Part shown: piece after piece, positions 16,415-26,029 of the stretch
Layout: each line of letters opens with the position of its first letter
How positions within the stretch are numbered: the first letter of the stretch is position 1
NCBI RefSeq assembly: GCF_003350535.1
Contig: NZ_QQBB01000002.1
Coordinates: 124,001 to 188,000 of the forward strand
Reading direction: 5' to 3'
DNA from: Microvirga subterranea
GTDB lineage: Bacteria; Pseudomonadota; Alphaproteobacteria; Rhizobiales; Beijerinckiaceae
DNA: 64,000 nucleotides
Position numbers and translations under genes: made by a program
The notes under the pieces: generated by a model
Seen by the model: only the letters and a program-made list of their open reading frames with translations
The model's database searches: none
What the model was told of the DNA's origin: nothing

Positions 16415-17323
16415 TCAGTCGTTGACGATCTCAGCCTCGCGATACCCCTGCGCATAGAGCAGTGCCGACAGATCCGCATGGTCGATCCGAGCATGGGCCG
16501 CTGCCGCTACGGCAGGCTTGGCTCGGAAGGCGACGCCGAGGCCGGCTTCGCCGAGCATGGCGAGATCGTTGGCGCCGTCGCCGACCGCCATCGTGTCCTG
16601 CGGTCCGAGGCCGAGGCGATCACGCAGCTCGATGAGGGTCGCGAGCTTCGCCTCCCGGCCGAGGATCGGCTCTTCGACAAGGCCGGCGAGTTTCTCGCTC
16701 TCGACGATGAGGTGGTTCGAGCGGTGCTCGTCGAAGCCGATCTTGGCCGCGACCGGCCCGGTGAACAGGGTGAAGCCGCCGGACACCAGGCAGGTATAGG
16801 CGCCGTTCGCTCGCATGGTTTGGACCAGGGCGCGTCCGCCCGGCGTGAGGGTGATCCGGTTCTCGATGATCTGGTCGACCACGCCAACGGGCAGATTCTT
16901 CAATAGCGCCACCCGCTCGCGCAGGGCCGGCTCGAAGGCGATCTCGCCCCGCATAGCGCGCTCGGTGATCTCCGACACCTCGGCCTTGAGGCCGACATAG
17001 TCCGCGAGCTCGTCGATGCATTCCTGGCCGATCATGGTCGAATCCATGTCCGCCAGGAAAAGGCGCTTGCGCCGATGCGTCAGCGGCTGGACAACGATGT
17101 CCACCGGGCGCCCCTGCAGGGCCGCGCGCAGGGTATGCTCGACCGCCTTCGTGTCAGCCGGGCCCTTCAGGATCAGATCGGCCGCGATCCCTCTTGCAAG
17201 ATCCGAACGTTCCGTCTCTTGTCCGAGCGCGTCTGCGGCCAGCGCCAGGGCGTCGTCCGTCACGGCGGGCTCGAGCGGGTTGGCAACCAAGGTTGCGACG
17301 AGAAGATCTGGGGAGGAAGCCAT
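16415..17323 (-). CDS. serB: Phosphoserine phosphatase
   Basis: Final step of serine synthesis, phosphoserine to serine. The 302-residue HAD-superfamily enzyme has an N-terminal ACT-like region (residues ~1-85). Catalytic motif I is [17 protein letters not shown] (nucleophile Asp and acid/base Asp), motif II is LVSGGFTLF, and motif IV is [14 protein letters not shown]. The length is typical for alphaproteobacteria. It is divergent from miaA with only 15 bases between start codons, so the promoters must overlap the genes. Confidence 0.95.
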   Translation of the reverse strand: MASSPDLLVATLVANPLEPAVTDDALALAADALGQETERSDLARGIAADLILKGPADTKAVEHTLRAALQGRPVDIVVQPLTHRRKRLFLADMDSTMIGQECIDELADYVGLKAEVSEITERAMRGEIAFEPALRERVALLKNLPVGVVDQIIENRITLTPGGRALVQTMRANGAYTCLVSGGFTLFTGPVAAKIGFDEHRSNHLIVESEKLAGLVEEPILGREAKLATLIELRDRLGLGPQDTMAVGDGANDLAMLGEAGLGVAFRAKPAVAAAAHARIDHADLSALLYAQGYREAEIVND

Positions 17324-17338
17324 GATGGGGACCGGGCA

Positions 17339-18268
17339 GTGAGTGACGAACGGGTCGGCGCGGTTCTCATTGCAGGGCCTACCGCATCAGGCAAGTCCGC
17401 ATTGGGGATCAAACTGGCGCAGGCCCTCGACGGCGTCGTGATCAACGCCGATTCCATGCAGGTCTACCGGGATCTGCGGATCATCACGGCCCGTCCGACG
17501 CCCGAGGAGGAGGCGCAGGCGCCGCACCGGCTTTACGGCCATGTGGACGCGGCCGTGAACTTCTCCGTCGGCCGCTACGTCGCGGATGCGGTCGAGGTTC
17601 TTCGTACCCTTGAGGGCAAGGTCCCGATCTTCGTCGGCGGCACCGGCCTCTATTTCAAGGCCCTCACCGAGGGCCTGTCCGACATGCCGGCCGTGCCGGA
17701 CGAGGTACGCGAGCAGGTTCGCAGGGAAAGCGAAGGGGTCGAAACCCCGGACCTCCACAAGCTTCTCGTGGAGCGCGACCCGGAGACCGCCGGGACCCTG
17801 CGTCCTTCCGACCGCCTGAGGATTCAGCGGGCCCTGGAAATCTTCGCTGCAACCGGGCAACCGCTTGTGTCCTTCCATGGCTCGCGCCAGCCGGGCCCCT
17901 TGAGCGGCACACCTCTCGTTAGGCTCTTCCTGGCTCCGGAACGGGAGCACCTGCGCCGCCGCATCGACAGGCGCTTCCTGGCCATGATTGAGCAGGGGGC
18001 TCTGGACGAGGTCGGACGTCTCGGGGAGCGGCATCTCGACCCGATGCTGCCGGCGATGCGGGCCCATGGCGTGCCGGGGCTGCTCGCCCATTTGCGGGGC
18101 GAGGTCGGCCTGGAGGAGGCGATCGCACGAGGGCAGGGCGACACGAGGCGCTACGCCAAGCGCCAGTTCACCTGGTTCCGACACCAGCTGCCGGACTGGA
18201 CCTGGGTCGCGCCGGAGCACGGATTCGACGCAGTCATGGCCGAGATCAATGGCCTGCTGCGCCCGTGA
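17339..18268 (+). CDS. miaA: tRNA dimethylallyltransferase
   Basis: Adds a dimethylallyl group to A37 of tRNAs that read UNN codons. The 309-residue protein starts at GTG ([13 protein letters not shown]). It has the P-loop GPTASGKS, the catalytic [18 protein letters not shown] and the [11 protein letters not shown] region. ATG-based alternatives further upstream run through serB on the other strand and are not credible. The C-terminus overlaps the convergent RMD1-family gene by 23 bases. Confidence 0.95.
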   Translation: MSDERVGAVLIAGPTASGKSALGIKLAQALDGVVINADSMQVYRDLRIITARPTPEEEAQAPHRLYGHVDAAVNFSVGRYVADAVEVLRTLEGKVPIFVGGTGLYFKALTEGLSDMPAVPDEVREQVRRESEGVETPDLHKLLVERDPETAGTLRPSDRLRIQRALEIFAATGQPLVSFHGSRQPGPLSGTPLVRLFLAPEREHLRRRIDRRFLAMIEQGALDEVGRLGERHLDPMLPAMRAHGVPGLLAHLRGEVGLEEAIARGQGDTRRYAKRQFTWFRHQLPDWTWVAPEHGFDAVMAEINGLLRP

Positions 18269-19106
18269 ACATCTGATAGAAGGTGATGAAGATCTCGAAC
18301 ACGATCAGCAGCACGATGATCAGTTCTAGCCTGAGCGAACGTTCCGTATCGATAAGGTCTGCCAAGGCCTGGGCCGTGTCGCCGACGACCTCGAGCTTTC
18401 TGTGGAGGGACGCTGCGCGCTCCTTCAGCTCGTATTCGTCCTCGAGACGGGCGTAGAGGCGTTCCAAGTCCGGCCTGTCCCACAGCACGTCCGGCTTCTC
18501 CTCCACGGCGACGCGGCCGGAAATGCGTTGCCGGACCAGGAGGGCGTGGCCCACATGCTTGAGGATTTCCCGCCGTCCTCCGGGATGGCGCCCTTTCTCG
18601 GCAAGGTGGCGGGAGAAGGGCTCGACGATGTCGAAGAAGGCGGCTGCGTCGCGCTCATCGCGTGCAAGCGACACGCTCTTGGCCAGGGCATCCGCGATCA
18701 CGATCAGGCGTTCGGTCGACAATTCGCGGATGTAGATCGGCCCGCCAGGGGGGATCTGGTCATCCCGCTCCGGCGAGATCTCGATGATCGCCGTCTCCTC
18801 CTCCCGTCGGGCGAATTCCCCGGTGATGCGCTGGCGCAGGCTGCGGATGACGTCGTCTTCCTCGAGGGGCGTGAGGCCCACCAGCACCACCGCGCCAAAG
18901 CGGAAGAGGGCCGCGAATCCGTCCTGGCCGGCCTTGAAGGCGATCGGTGCCGACGACAGGAGGTCGCTGCGCTCCAGCCCTGCCACGTCGATGCGGTCGC
19001 CCAGAAGAAGCGCCCGGGCGGTGAGACGTGTGCCGGTCATGGTCATTCCGGTTGAAGAAACGCTGTCAGTCATGTCATTCTTGGTCGAAACAGCCTCAAT
19101 CAACAT
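18246..19106 (-). CDS. RMD1/YagE (DUF155) family protein
   Basis: A 286-residue protein of the RMD1 family, best known from yeast mitochondrial proteins involved in meiotic division and mitochondrial translation. The bacterial role is unknown. The central region [21 protein letters not shown] and the C-terminal segment [21 protein letters not shown] (a single C-terminal membrane anchor) are characteristic. A second start at 19073 (MTDSVSST) is equally possible since neither has a strong ribosome site. It is convergent with miaA and overlaps it by 23 bases. Confidence 0.8.
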   Translation of the reverse strand: MLIEAVSTKNDMTDSVSSTGMTMTGTRLTARALLLGDRIDVAGLERSDLLSSAPIAFKAGQDGFAALFRFGAVVLVGLTPLEEDDVIRSLRQRITGEFARREEETAIIEISPERDDQIPPGGPIYIRELSTERLIVIADALAKSVSLARDERDAAAFFDIVEPFSRHLAEKGRHPGGRREILKHVGHALLVRQRISGRVAVEEKPDVLWDRPDLERLYARLEDEYELKERAASLHRKLEVVGDTAQALADLIDTERSLRLELIIVLLIVFEIFITFYQMFTGAAGH

Positions 19107-19203
19107 AGAAGCTGGGCTGTTTTATGCAAAATTCGACCCCGCTTGACCGAATGAGTCACTTCGTTTAGCGTCAACGCAACTTTTGGAACGAGAGTCGCGA
19201 CAA

Positions 19204-19254
19204 ATGCGCAAGGTTATTCTCGTAGTACGAGCGCCATCGACGGAGCGGGATTGA
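19204..19254 (+). CDS. Leader peptide of the ilvI operon
   Basis: A 16-codon frame, MRKVILVVRAPSTERD, followed by TGA. Five consecutive branched-chain codons (Val-Ile-Leu-Val-Val) occur near its start, the classic layout for attenuation by charged tRNA level. The reading frame ends just before the second strand of a hairpin, and a U-run terminator follows before the acetolactate synthase gene. No other gene lies in this 250-base gap, which supports the reading as a regulatory leader. Confidence 0.8.
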   Translation: MRKVILVVRAPSTERD

Positions 19255-19301
19255 CCCGCAGGTCCGGCGATGGCGCACAGGCCCCCTCTGGGGCCTTTTT
19301 T
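19231..19301 (+). promoter_or_regulatory. Attenuator hairpins of the ilvI leader
   Basis: GCGCCATCG at 19231-19239 pairs with CGATGGCGC at 19268-19276. The first strand lies inside the leader peptide, right after the Ile/Leu/Val codons. Downstream, AGGCCCC and GGGGCCT (19279-19296) form a terminator stem with a CTCT loop and a run of six T. Pairing of the upstream strand would depend on where the ribosome stalls, as in transcription attenuation. Confidence 0.75.
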
Positions 19302-19354
19302 ATTGCCTAGAATTCCTCCAGCACCCTTGAGACAGACCCGACGGAGCGAGTGAC

Positions 19355-21127
19355 ATGAGCGAGACGATGACCGGAGCCGAAATGGTGATCCGCGCCCTGC
19401 AGGACCAGGGAGTCGAGCATATCTTCGGCTATCCCGGCGGGGCGGTCCTTCCGATCTACGATGCGCTCTTTCATCAGGACAAGGTGAAGCACATCCTCGT
19501 CCGCCACGAGCAGGGCGCGGTCCACGCAGCGGAGGGTTATGCCCGTTCGTCCGGCAAGGTCGGCGTGGTGCTGGTGACCTCTGGGCCGGGTGCGACGAAC
19601 GCCGTGACAGGTCTTGCCGACGCCATGATGGATTCGATCCCGGTCGTCTGCATCACGGGTCAGGTGCCGACCCATCTCATCGGCTCCGACGCCTTTCAGG
19701 AATGCGACACGGTCGGCATCACGCGCCACTGCACGAAACACAACTATCTCGTGAAATCGATCGAGGATCTGCCGCGCATCCTGCACGAGGCCTTTTATGT
19801 GGCCTCGAACGGCCGTCCGGGTCCCGTCGTGATCGACCTGCCGAAGGACATCCAGTTCAAGGCGGGATCCTATGCGCGGCCGGTCAACAACCAGCACAAG
19901 ACCTACCGGCCGACGGTCAAGGGCGACATGGACAAGATCCGGGCCGCCATCGAGCTCATGGCGAATGCCAAGCGGCCGGTCTTCTATACCGGCGGCGGCG
20001 TCATCAATTCCGGACCGCATGCGGCGGCGCTGCTGCGCGAGCTCGTGCGTCTGACGGGCTTCCCGATCACCTCGACCTTGATGGGGCTCGGCGCTTATCC
20101 GGCGTCCGACCCGCTCTTCCTCGGAATGCTCGGCATGCACGGCACCTACGAGGCGAACCTCGCGATGCACGAGTGCGATGTGATGATCAACATCGGCGCG
20201 CGTTTCGACGACCGCATCACCGGCCGCCTCGATGCCTTCTCGCCGTACTCGAAGCGAATCCATGTGGACATCGATCCGTCCTCCATCAACAAGAACGTGA
20301 AGGTCGACATCCCGATCGTCGGCGACTGCGCCCACGTGCTCGAGGACATGGTGCGCCTGTGGCGCCAGACGGCGCCGCAGCAGGACATGGTCGCTCTCAA
20401 GGAGTGGATGGGCAAGGTTGAGGGCTGGCGCGCCCGCAACTGCCTCGCCTACCGCCCGTCGGCGGAGACCATCAAGCCGCAATTCGCGATCCAGCGTCTC
20501 TATGAACTGACCAAGGGCCGCGAAACCTATGTCACCACCGAGGTCGGGCAGCACCAGATGTGGGCTGCGCAATACTTCAAGTTCGAGGACCCGAACCGCT
20601 GGATGACCTCGGGCGGTCTCGGCACCATGGGCTACGGCTTGCCGGCCGCCATCGGAGCGCAGCTCGCCAACCCGAAGGCCCTGGTGGTCGACATCGCGGG
20701 CGAGGCGTCGATCCTCATGAACATGCAGGAGATGTCGACGGCCGTGCAGTACCGCCTGCCTGTCAAGATCTTCATCCTGAACAACGAGTACATGGGCATG
20801 GTGCGCCAGTGGCAGGAGCTCCTGCATGGCGGACGCTACTCCCAGAGCTACTCGGAGTCCCTGCCGGACTTCGTGAAGCTGGCCGAAGCCTATGGGGGCG
20901 TCGGTATGCGCTGCGACAAGCCGGCCGACCTCGACGCGGCGATCACGGAGATGATCAACATCGACCGCCCGGTGATCTTCGACTGCATCGTGGACAAGAC
21001 CGAGAACTGCTTCCCGATGATCCCGTCGGGCAAGGCGCATAACGAGATGCTGCTCAACGACTATCTCGGCGAGACCGGAACCGACATCGGCTCCGTGATC
21101 GACGAGAAGGGCAAGATGCTGGTCTAA
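19355..21127 (+). CDS. ilvI: Acetolactate synthase large subunit
   Basis: Thiamine-diphosphate enzyme that makes acetolactate or acetohydroxybutyrate, the first common step of Val/Leu/Ile synthesis. The 590-residue protein has the N-terminal TPP domain with FGYPGGAVLPIYDAL and the catalytic Glu in LVRHEQGAVHAAEGYAR. It also has the FAD/quinone-like middle domain (TSTLMGLGAYPASDP) and the C-terminal TPP-binding region (TSGGLGTMGYGLPAAIGAQ, then NNEYMGMVRQWQ). It is regulated by the upstream leader/attenuator. ilvH follows, after an interposed GST gene. Confidence 0.96.
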   Translation: MSETMTGAEMVIRALQDQGVEHIFGYPGGAVLPIYDALFHQDKVKHILVRHEQGAVHAAEGYARSSGKVGVVLVTSGPGATNAVTGLADAMMDSIPVVCITGQVPTHLIGSDAFQECDTVGITRHCTKHNYLVKSIEDLPRILHEAFYVASNGRPGPVVIDLPKDIQFKAGSYARPVNNQHKTYRPTVKGDMDKIRAAIELMANAKRPVFYTGGGVINSGPHAAALLRELVRLTGFPITSTLMGLGAYPASDPLFLGMLGMHGTYEANLAMHECDVMINIGARFDDRITGRLDAFSPYSKRIHVDIDPSSINKNVKVDIPIVGDCAHVLEDMVRLWRQTAPQQDMVALKEWMGKVEGWRARNCLAYRPSAETIKPQFAIQRLYELTKGRETYVTTEVGQHQMWAAQYFKFEDPNRWMTSGGLGTMGYGLPAAIGAQLANPKALVVDIAGEASILMNMQEMSTAVQYRLPVKIFILNNEYMGMVRQWQELLHGGRYSQSYSESLPDFVKLAEAYGGVGMRCDKPADLDAAITEMINIDRPVIFDCIVDKTENCFPMIPSGKAHNEMLLNDYLGETGTDIGSVIDEKGKMLV

Positions 21128-21142
21128 GACGGGAAACCTGCC

Positions 21143-21823
21143 ATGCCCATCCTCGTCATCGCCAACAAGCTGTACTCGTCCTGGTCCTTGCGGCCGTGGC
21201 TGCTGCTGAAACAGTTCGGAATTCCGTTCGAGGAGATCGTCATTCCCCTCGATCAACCGGACACCAAGGCGCGCGTCCTCGAATATTCGCCGGCCGGAAA
21301 GGTGCCGATTCTGATCGACGGGAGCGTCACCGTCTGGGAGAGCATCGCGATCGTGGACTATGTCGGCGAGGTGTTCGGCGCTCCGGTTTGGCCCGCGGAC
21401 CGCAAGGCCCGTGGGATGGCGCGCTCCATTGCGGCCGAGATGCATGCCGGCTTCCAAGCCCTGCGCTCCGCCTGCCCGATGAATCTTGGGAAGAAGTATG
21501 CCGCGCGGGACAGGGGCGAAGCAGTAGCGCGCGACGTTGCACGGTTCAGCGAGATCGTGCGGCAGGCCCGTAAGGAATTCGGCCAGGACGGCCTCTTCCT
21601 GTTCGGCTCGTTTTCTGCCGCCGATGCCATGTACGCGCCACTGGTGACGCGGCTCGACACGTACTCGATCGCGCTCGATGCAACGACGCAGGCCTACGTG
21701 AATGCGATTCTGGCCTTGCCGGCTTTCCAGGAGTGGCGCTCCGCCGCGCTTGAAGAGACGTGGATCGTCGATGCCGACGAGGTCGACGAGGAGCCGACCG
21801 CGATCTACCGCAAAGCCGCCTGA
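21143..21823 (+). CDS. Glutathione S-transferase family protein
   Basis: A 226-residue soluble protein with a thioredoxin-like N-terminal domain. It opens MPILVIANKLYSSWSLRPWL, where Ser residues occupy the catalytic position, then EYSPAGKVPILIDGSVTVWE (the cis-Pro and glutathione-binding region). An all-helical C-terminal domain with LFLFGSFSAADAMYAPLVTR follows. It lies 15 bases after ilvI and 29 bases before ilvH, so it appears embedded in the branched-chain operon. Substrate unknown. Confidence 0.88.
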   Translation: MPILVIANKLYSSWSLRPWLLLKQFGIPFEEIVIPLDQPDTKARVLEYSPAGKVPILIDGSVTVWESIAIVDYVGEVFGAPVWPADRKARGMARSIAAEMHAGFQALRSACPMNLGKKYAARDRGEAVARDVARFSEIVRQARKEFGQDGLFLFGSFSAADAMYAPLVTRLDTYSIALDATTQAYVNAILALPAFQEWRSAALEETWIVDADEVDEEPTAIYRKAA

Positions 21824-21852
21824 GACTAGACGAGACCCGGAACCGAAGAGCC

Positions 21853-22401
21853 ATGACCCAGATGAGCACGCACTATCCTGATGCGACCCGCATCGAACCC
21901 GTCAACCGGCACACGCTCGCCATCGTGGTCGACAACGAGCCGGGCGTCCTGGCGCGGATCGCCGGCCTCTTCTCGGGCCGAGGCTACAACATCGAGAGCC
22001 TCACCGTCACCGAGACGGAGCATGAGGCCCATATCTCGCGCATCACCATCGTGACGACGGGCACGGACAGCATCATCGAGCAGATCAAGAGCCAGCTCGA
22101 GCGGCTCGTGCCCGTGCACCGGGTCGTCGACCTTACGATTACCGGAGACGCGGTGGAGCGCGAGCTCTGCCTCGTGAAGGTGGTGGGGAAAGGCGACCAT
22201 CGGGTCGAAGCCATGCGCCTGGCATCGGCATTCGGAGCCCGTACGCTCGATGCGACGCTCACGTCTTTCGTGTACGAGCTCACCGGCACGACGGAAGAGG
22301 TCGAGCGGTTCATCAAGCTGATGACTGCGGTGGGTCTGGTCGAGGTCTCGCGCACCGGCGTGGCCGCCATGGCGCGCGGAGCCGACGCAATGACGTTCTA
22401 G
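21853..22401 (+). CDS. ilvH: Acetolactate synthase small (regulatory) subunit
   Basis: Regulatory subunit that binds valine through an ACT domain and restores full activity and feedback control to IlvI. The 182-residue protein has the ACT domain HTLAIVVDNEPGVLARIAGL and FSGRGYNIESLTV near the N-terminus. The second half (LCLVKVVGKGDHRVEAMRLA) is the C-terminal ACT-like domain. Length and order are standard apart from the GST gene between it and ilvI. The stop overlaps the convergent DUF924 gene. Confidence 0.95.
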   Translation: MTQMSTHYPDATRIEPVNRHTLAIVVDNEPGVLARIAGLFSGRGYNIESLTVTETEHEAHISRITIVTTGTDSIIEQIKSQLERLVPVHRVVDLTITGDAVERELCLVKVVGKGDHRVEAMRLASAFGARTLDATLTSFVYELTGTTEEVERFIKLMTAVGLVEVSRTGVAAMARGADAMTF

Positions 22402-22946
22402 CCCCTGAAGTCGCTTTCCTTCAGGAAGGCCTCCTCCTCGGGCGTCGATTCCCGGCCGAGGATGGAGTTTCGATGGGGGAAGCGGCCGAAACGGGCCACG
22501 ATGTCGTGGTGATGGCGGGCCCACTTGATCGAGTCCGCCTCGCCGAGAGCCTCGTTCAGGGTCACCGAACGCTCCTGATGGCGCAGGGATTCAGAATGCA
22601 TGAACGGCAGATAGAAGAAGCGGCGGAACGAGGGATCGACCTGATGGTCGAAGCCCTTCTCGATCGCCCGGTCGGCCGCCATCAGGGCGACAGGATCCGT
22701 CTTGTAAACGTCTCGGGTTCCGCGGAACATGTTGCGCGGAAACTGGTCGAGCAGCAGAACGAGGGCGAGGGCGCCGTCCGGCGTGAGCTCCCACTCGTTC
22801 AGATCGCCCCGCGCTGCAGCGCGATAGGTCGGCAGGAAGGTGTCGCGGCAGGCCTGGTCGAAGGCATCGTCCTTGGCAAACCACTTTTCGGGGCCGGCCT
22901 CGCGCCAGAAGGCGATGACCGCGTCGGGGGAAACGAGCTGATCCAT
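22398..22946 (-). CDS. DUF924 family protein
   Basis: A 182-residue soluble, mainly helical protein with the DUF924 signatures AVIAFWREAGPEKWFAKD, LVLLLDQFPRNMFRG and FFYLPFMHSE. The reaction is not established, though the fold is TPR-like. I chose MDQLVSPD as start since GGAGA lies about 10 bases before it; other in-frame ATGs lie 9 and 36 bases further upstream. It is convergent with ilvH (4-base overlap). Confidence 0.85.
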   Translation of the reverse strand: MDQLVSPDAVIAFWREAGPEKWFAKDDAFDQACRDTFLPTYRAAARGDLNEWELTPDGALALVLLLDQFPRNMFRGTRDVYKTDPVALMAADRAIEKGFDHQVDPSFRRFFYLPFMHSESLRHQERSVTLNEALGEADSIKWARHHHDIVARFGRFPHRNSILGRESTPEEEAFLKESDFRG

Positions 22947-22982
22947 GCCGCCCATTTCTCCACAACGCGGGCGACAATTCAA

Positions 22983-23390
22983 TTAGGCGAGGGCCTCGTC
23001 TGCGATGGTGGTTGCCTTTTCGGCAAAGAAGAAGACGCGCACGAGGTTGGCGAGGAACACCAGGACACCTCCCAGGGCCACGAAAGACGCCGCGATGGCG
23101 ACAGCCGGGTTCTCATGGGCGATGGACACGTAGATGCCGACCGGGAAGATCACAGCGGTCGAGCCGGAAAGGATCAGGTGGGCCTTGGCGAGCCAGGATG
23201 TCTTGAGCGCCGGGTAGGCTTTGTAGATCAGCCCGAACAGCGCGAGGCTCACCCAGCCGAGAAGGTTGAGATGGGCATGCACGGGTGTGAACTGGAAGTC
23301 GTGGGCCGCCCCCATGACGATTCCCATCCCAATGCCGACGATGAGGCACAGGACGGAGAGCAGGATGAATGAGACGTCGATCTTAGGCAT
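22983..23390 (-). CDS. Four-helix membrane protein resembling part of haem-copper oxidase subunit I
   Basis: A 135-residue protein with four predicted helices. The segment FTPVHAHLNLLGWVSLALFG carries a His-x-His pair just before a helix, and is followed by LIYKAYPALK. This resembles the region of CcoN/NorB and NnrS proteins in which His ligates haem. It is far too short to be an oxidase and lacks the other metal ligands. AGAGGA precedes the ATG; a longer frame upstream has low-complexity, non-family sequence. It stands alone, upstream of ilvC on the opposite strand. I do not know the function. Confidence 0.75.
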   Translation of the reverse strand: MPKIDVSFILLSVLCLIVGIGMGIVMGAAHDFQFTPVHAHLNLLGWVSLALFGLIYKAYPALKTSWLAKAHLILSGSTAVIFPVGIYVSIAHENPAVAIAASFVALGGVLVFLANLVRVFFFAEKATTIADEALA

Positions 23391-23487
23391 TTTGTCCTCT
23401 GAAAGGTGATATTGTTGTGGCTGACTAACGCAGGAGATCTTAAGACGCAAACGGAAAACGGAATAACATAAGCACGAACAAAAATAA

Positions 23488-24618
<1,131 letters not shown>

Positions 24619-24643
24619 GTTCTTCTGACCGACGACAGTTGGG

Positions 24644-24670
24644 AAAAGGGGCGGTTCTGCCGCCCCTTTT
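24644..24670 (+). terminator. Rho-independent terminator after ilvC
   Basis: AAAAGGGGCGG, a TTCTG loop, and CCGCCCCTTTT form an 11-bp stem followed by further T residues. It is bidirectional in form and also serves the convergent gene at 24697. Confidence 0.92.
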
Positions 24671-24696
24671 TCGTGCGTCCGAGTCGAAGCAGTCTG

Positions 24697-25050
24697 TCAT
24701 GCGCTGTGAGCTACGAGCATGATTATGCCGCTAATAATCGCGACCGTCGGTGCAAGGCGCCGCAAGACTCGCCCGCACAGCTTGTAGAGGGCGGTGCAGG
24801 CGGCCAAGGCGAGCAGGAGGGTAGCCAAGCTGTGGGCCATGTGGAAGAGCCCGGCGGTCTGTAGAGCCGATCCGCCCGCTGTCCAGCTTGCGAGAAGCCA
24901 CAGTCCCGAATAGGCGGTGCCGGCCACACACCAGTCGTACGCCCATCGGGACTCCGCCAGGTCGGCGGCAACCTTCCGGCCAGAGGCCGGATGGCTCTTG
25001 ATGATGTCGTGCTTGTGCCATTCGTCCGTATGGGGGGCACTGCTGGGCAT
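24697..25050 (-). CDS. Hypothetical membrane protein (117 aa)
   Basis: Unrecognised protein with a hydrophilic N-terminal 30 residues (EWHKHDIIKSHPASGRK) and about three helices: YDWCVAGTAYSGLWLLASW, AGLFHMAHSLATLLLALAAC and APTVAIISGIIMLVAHSA. The overall pattern is membrane-like, supporting a real gene although family evidence is lacking. A perfect inverted repeat (25058-25075) lies just before the start and overlaps the likely ribosome-binding region. Confidence 0.6.
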   Translation of the reverse strand: MPSSAPHTDEWHKHDIIKSHPASGRKVAADLAESRWAYDWCVAGTAYSGLWLLASWTAGGSALQTAGLFHMAHSLATLLLALAACTALYKLCGRVLRRLAPTVAIISGIIMLVAHSA

Positions 25051-25057
25051 AGCAGGG

Positions 25058-25075
25058 TTCCGTAAAATTACGGAA
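25058..25075. promoter_or_regulatory. Perfect inverted repeat, candidate operator
   Basis: TTCCGTAA-AA-TTACGGAA: two perfect 8-bp arms with a 2-base spacer. It starts 8 bases upstream of the ATG of the minus-strand gene at 24697-25050. The symmetry and position suggest a binding site for a dimeric regulator or a small hairpin at the ribosome site. No regulator in the window is an obvious match. Confidence 0.6.
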
Positions 25076-25158
25076 ATTCCCTAACATTGCTTCGCCCGGA
25101 TGCCACCTATCTGAACGAAGAGGATCTGGCTTCGGAGCCGGCTCTCAGGTCTGAGGCG

Positions 25159-25311
25159 TTACTGCCGGTTGCTCTTGGTGTTCTGAGCCTTGTTGTTGTC
25201 CTGCTTGCCCGGATCGTTCCGGTTCTTCATCGTGCCGCCGGAGCCGCGGGTGAAGCGGTTCGGATCCTTGCTCTCGGCCGAATTGTCGCCGTTCATCTTG
25301 CCTTTGCCCAT
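25159..25311 (-). CDS. Small hydrophilic, probably disordered protein (50 aa)
   Basis: A 50-residue protein beginning MGKGKMNGDNSAESKD, very rich in Asn, Lys, Asp and Gln (NRNDPGKQDNNKAQNTKSNR) with no hydrophobic core. AAGGAGT lies at good spacing before the ATG, which argues for translation. A longer reading frame upstream lacks such a site. It resembles small hydrophilic stress-type proteins in composition only. Function is unknown. Confidence 0.6.
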   Translation of the reverse strand: MGKGKMNGDNSAESKDPNRFTRGSGGTMKNRNDPGKQDNNKAQNTKSNRQ

Positions 25312-25372
25312 TGGAATACTCCTTCCATATGGAGGGTTAATGAGGGCTGGACCGGTCGGTTCCTGTGACCGT

Positions 25373-25894
25373 CTACCACAGAAGGTAATGCGCCAATCCG
25401 GCACCTGGTGCGAGGATCACGAAGGCCCATACGGAAGCGGAGGCCATGTTGGCCGCCTGGAAAAGCGGGACGGGCATTAGGAAGATCCCGGCAATGAGCG
25501 CAATGACGGCACGGATCGGGCCGAAGAAACGTCCGAGGAAGACGGCCCAGGGGCCAAATCGCTCGAAGAACCGCTCTCCGCGCAAGGTGAGCTGTGGATT
25601 GCGTGACAGAGGCCAGACCTCGTAGGCGGTCTTCTTGTAGCGGCGCCCGATCTCGTAGGAGAGCCAATTGCCGAGGAACGCACCTGCGACCGCTCCCAGC
25701 CAAGCCTGCCAGAAGGGGATGTCGGCGGCCGCAATGACGAAACCCACCCCGATGAGGATGGTCATGGTCGGCAGGAGCAGCGACACGAATGCCAGCGATT
25801 CGCCGAAGGTCATGAGGGCAATGACAAAAGGCGCATAGGCGTGGTGGGTCTGCACGAAGGCGACGACTGCGTTTTTGATGGCGTCGAGATCCAT
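25373..25894 (-). CDS. DedA family membrane protein
   Basis: A 173-residue integral membrane protein of the DedA/SNARE-associated family, implicated in lipid carrier or phospholipid flipping and membrane homeostasis. Signatures are YAPFVIALMTFGESLAFVS, LGAVAGAFLGNWLSYEIGR and the basic motif FLGRFFGPIRAVIALIAGIF with conserved Arg and Pro. It is a short member but complete. It follows no operon partner clearly; pdxY is divergent from it. Confidence 0.9.
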   Translation of the reverse strand: MDLDAIKNAVVAFVQTHHAYAPFVIALMTFGESLAFVSLLLPTMTILIGVGFVIAAADIPFWQAWLGAVAGAFLGNWLSYEIGRRYKKTAYEVWPLSRNPQLTLRGERFFERFGPWAVFLGRFFGPIRAVIALIAGIFLMPVPLFQAANMASASVWAFVILAPGAGLAHYLLW

Positions 25895-26029
25895 GACCGC
25901 TCTGCTTGCTCCTCATCCTTGGGCGCGGGACAACGGGCTGCCCATACCTCATGTGATGGATCGGATCACATTCCGCAATTTGAAGCCGGACGGCTGATGC
26001 GTTAACGGAGTCCTTCAGGGGGCCTAGCC

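Noticed and set aside
19307..21457. A 716-codon open frame on the minus strand opposite ilvI
   Set aside because: It is rich in His, Arg and Asp with no family motif and lies exactly antisense to a textbook acetolactate synthase; it is a by-product of high GC codon usage.
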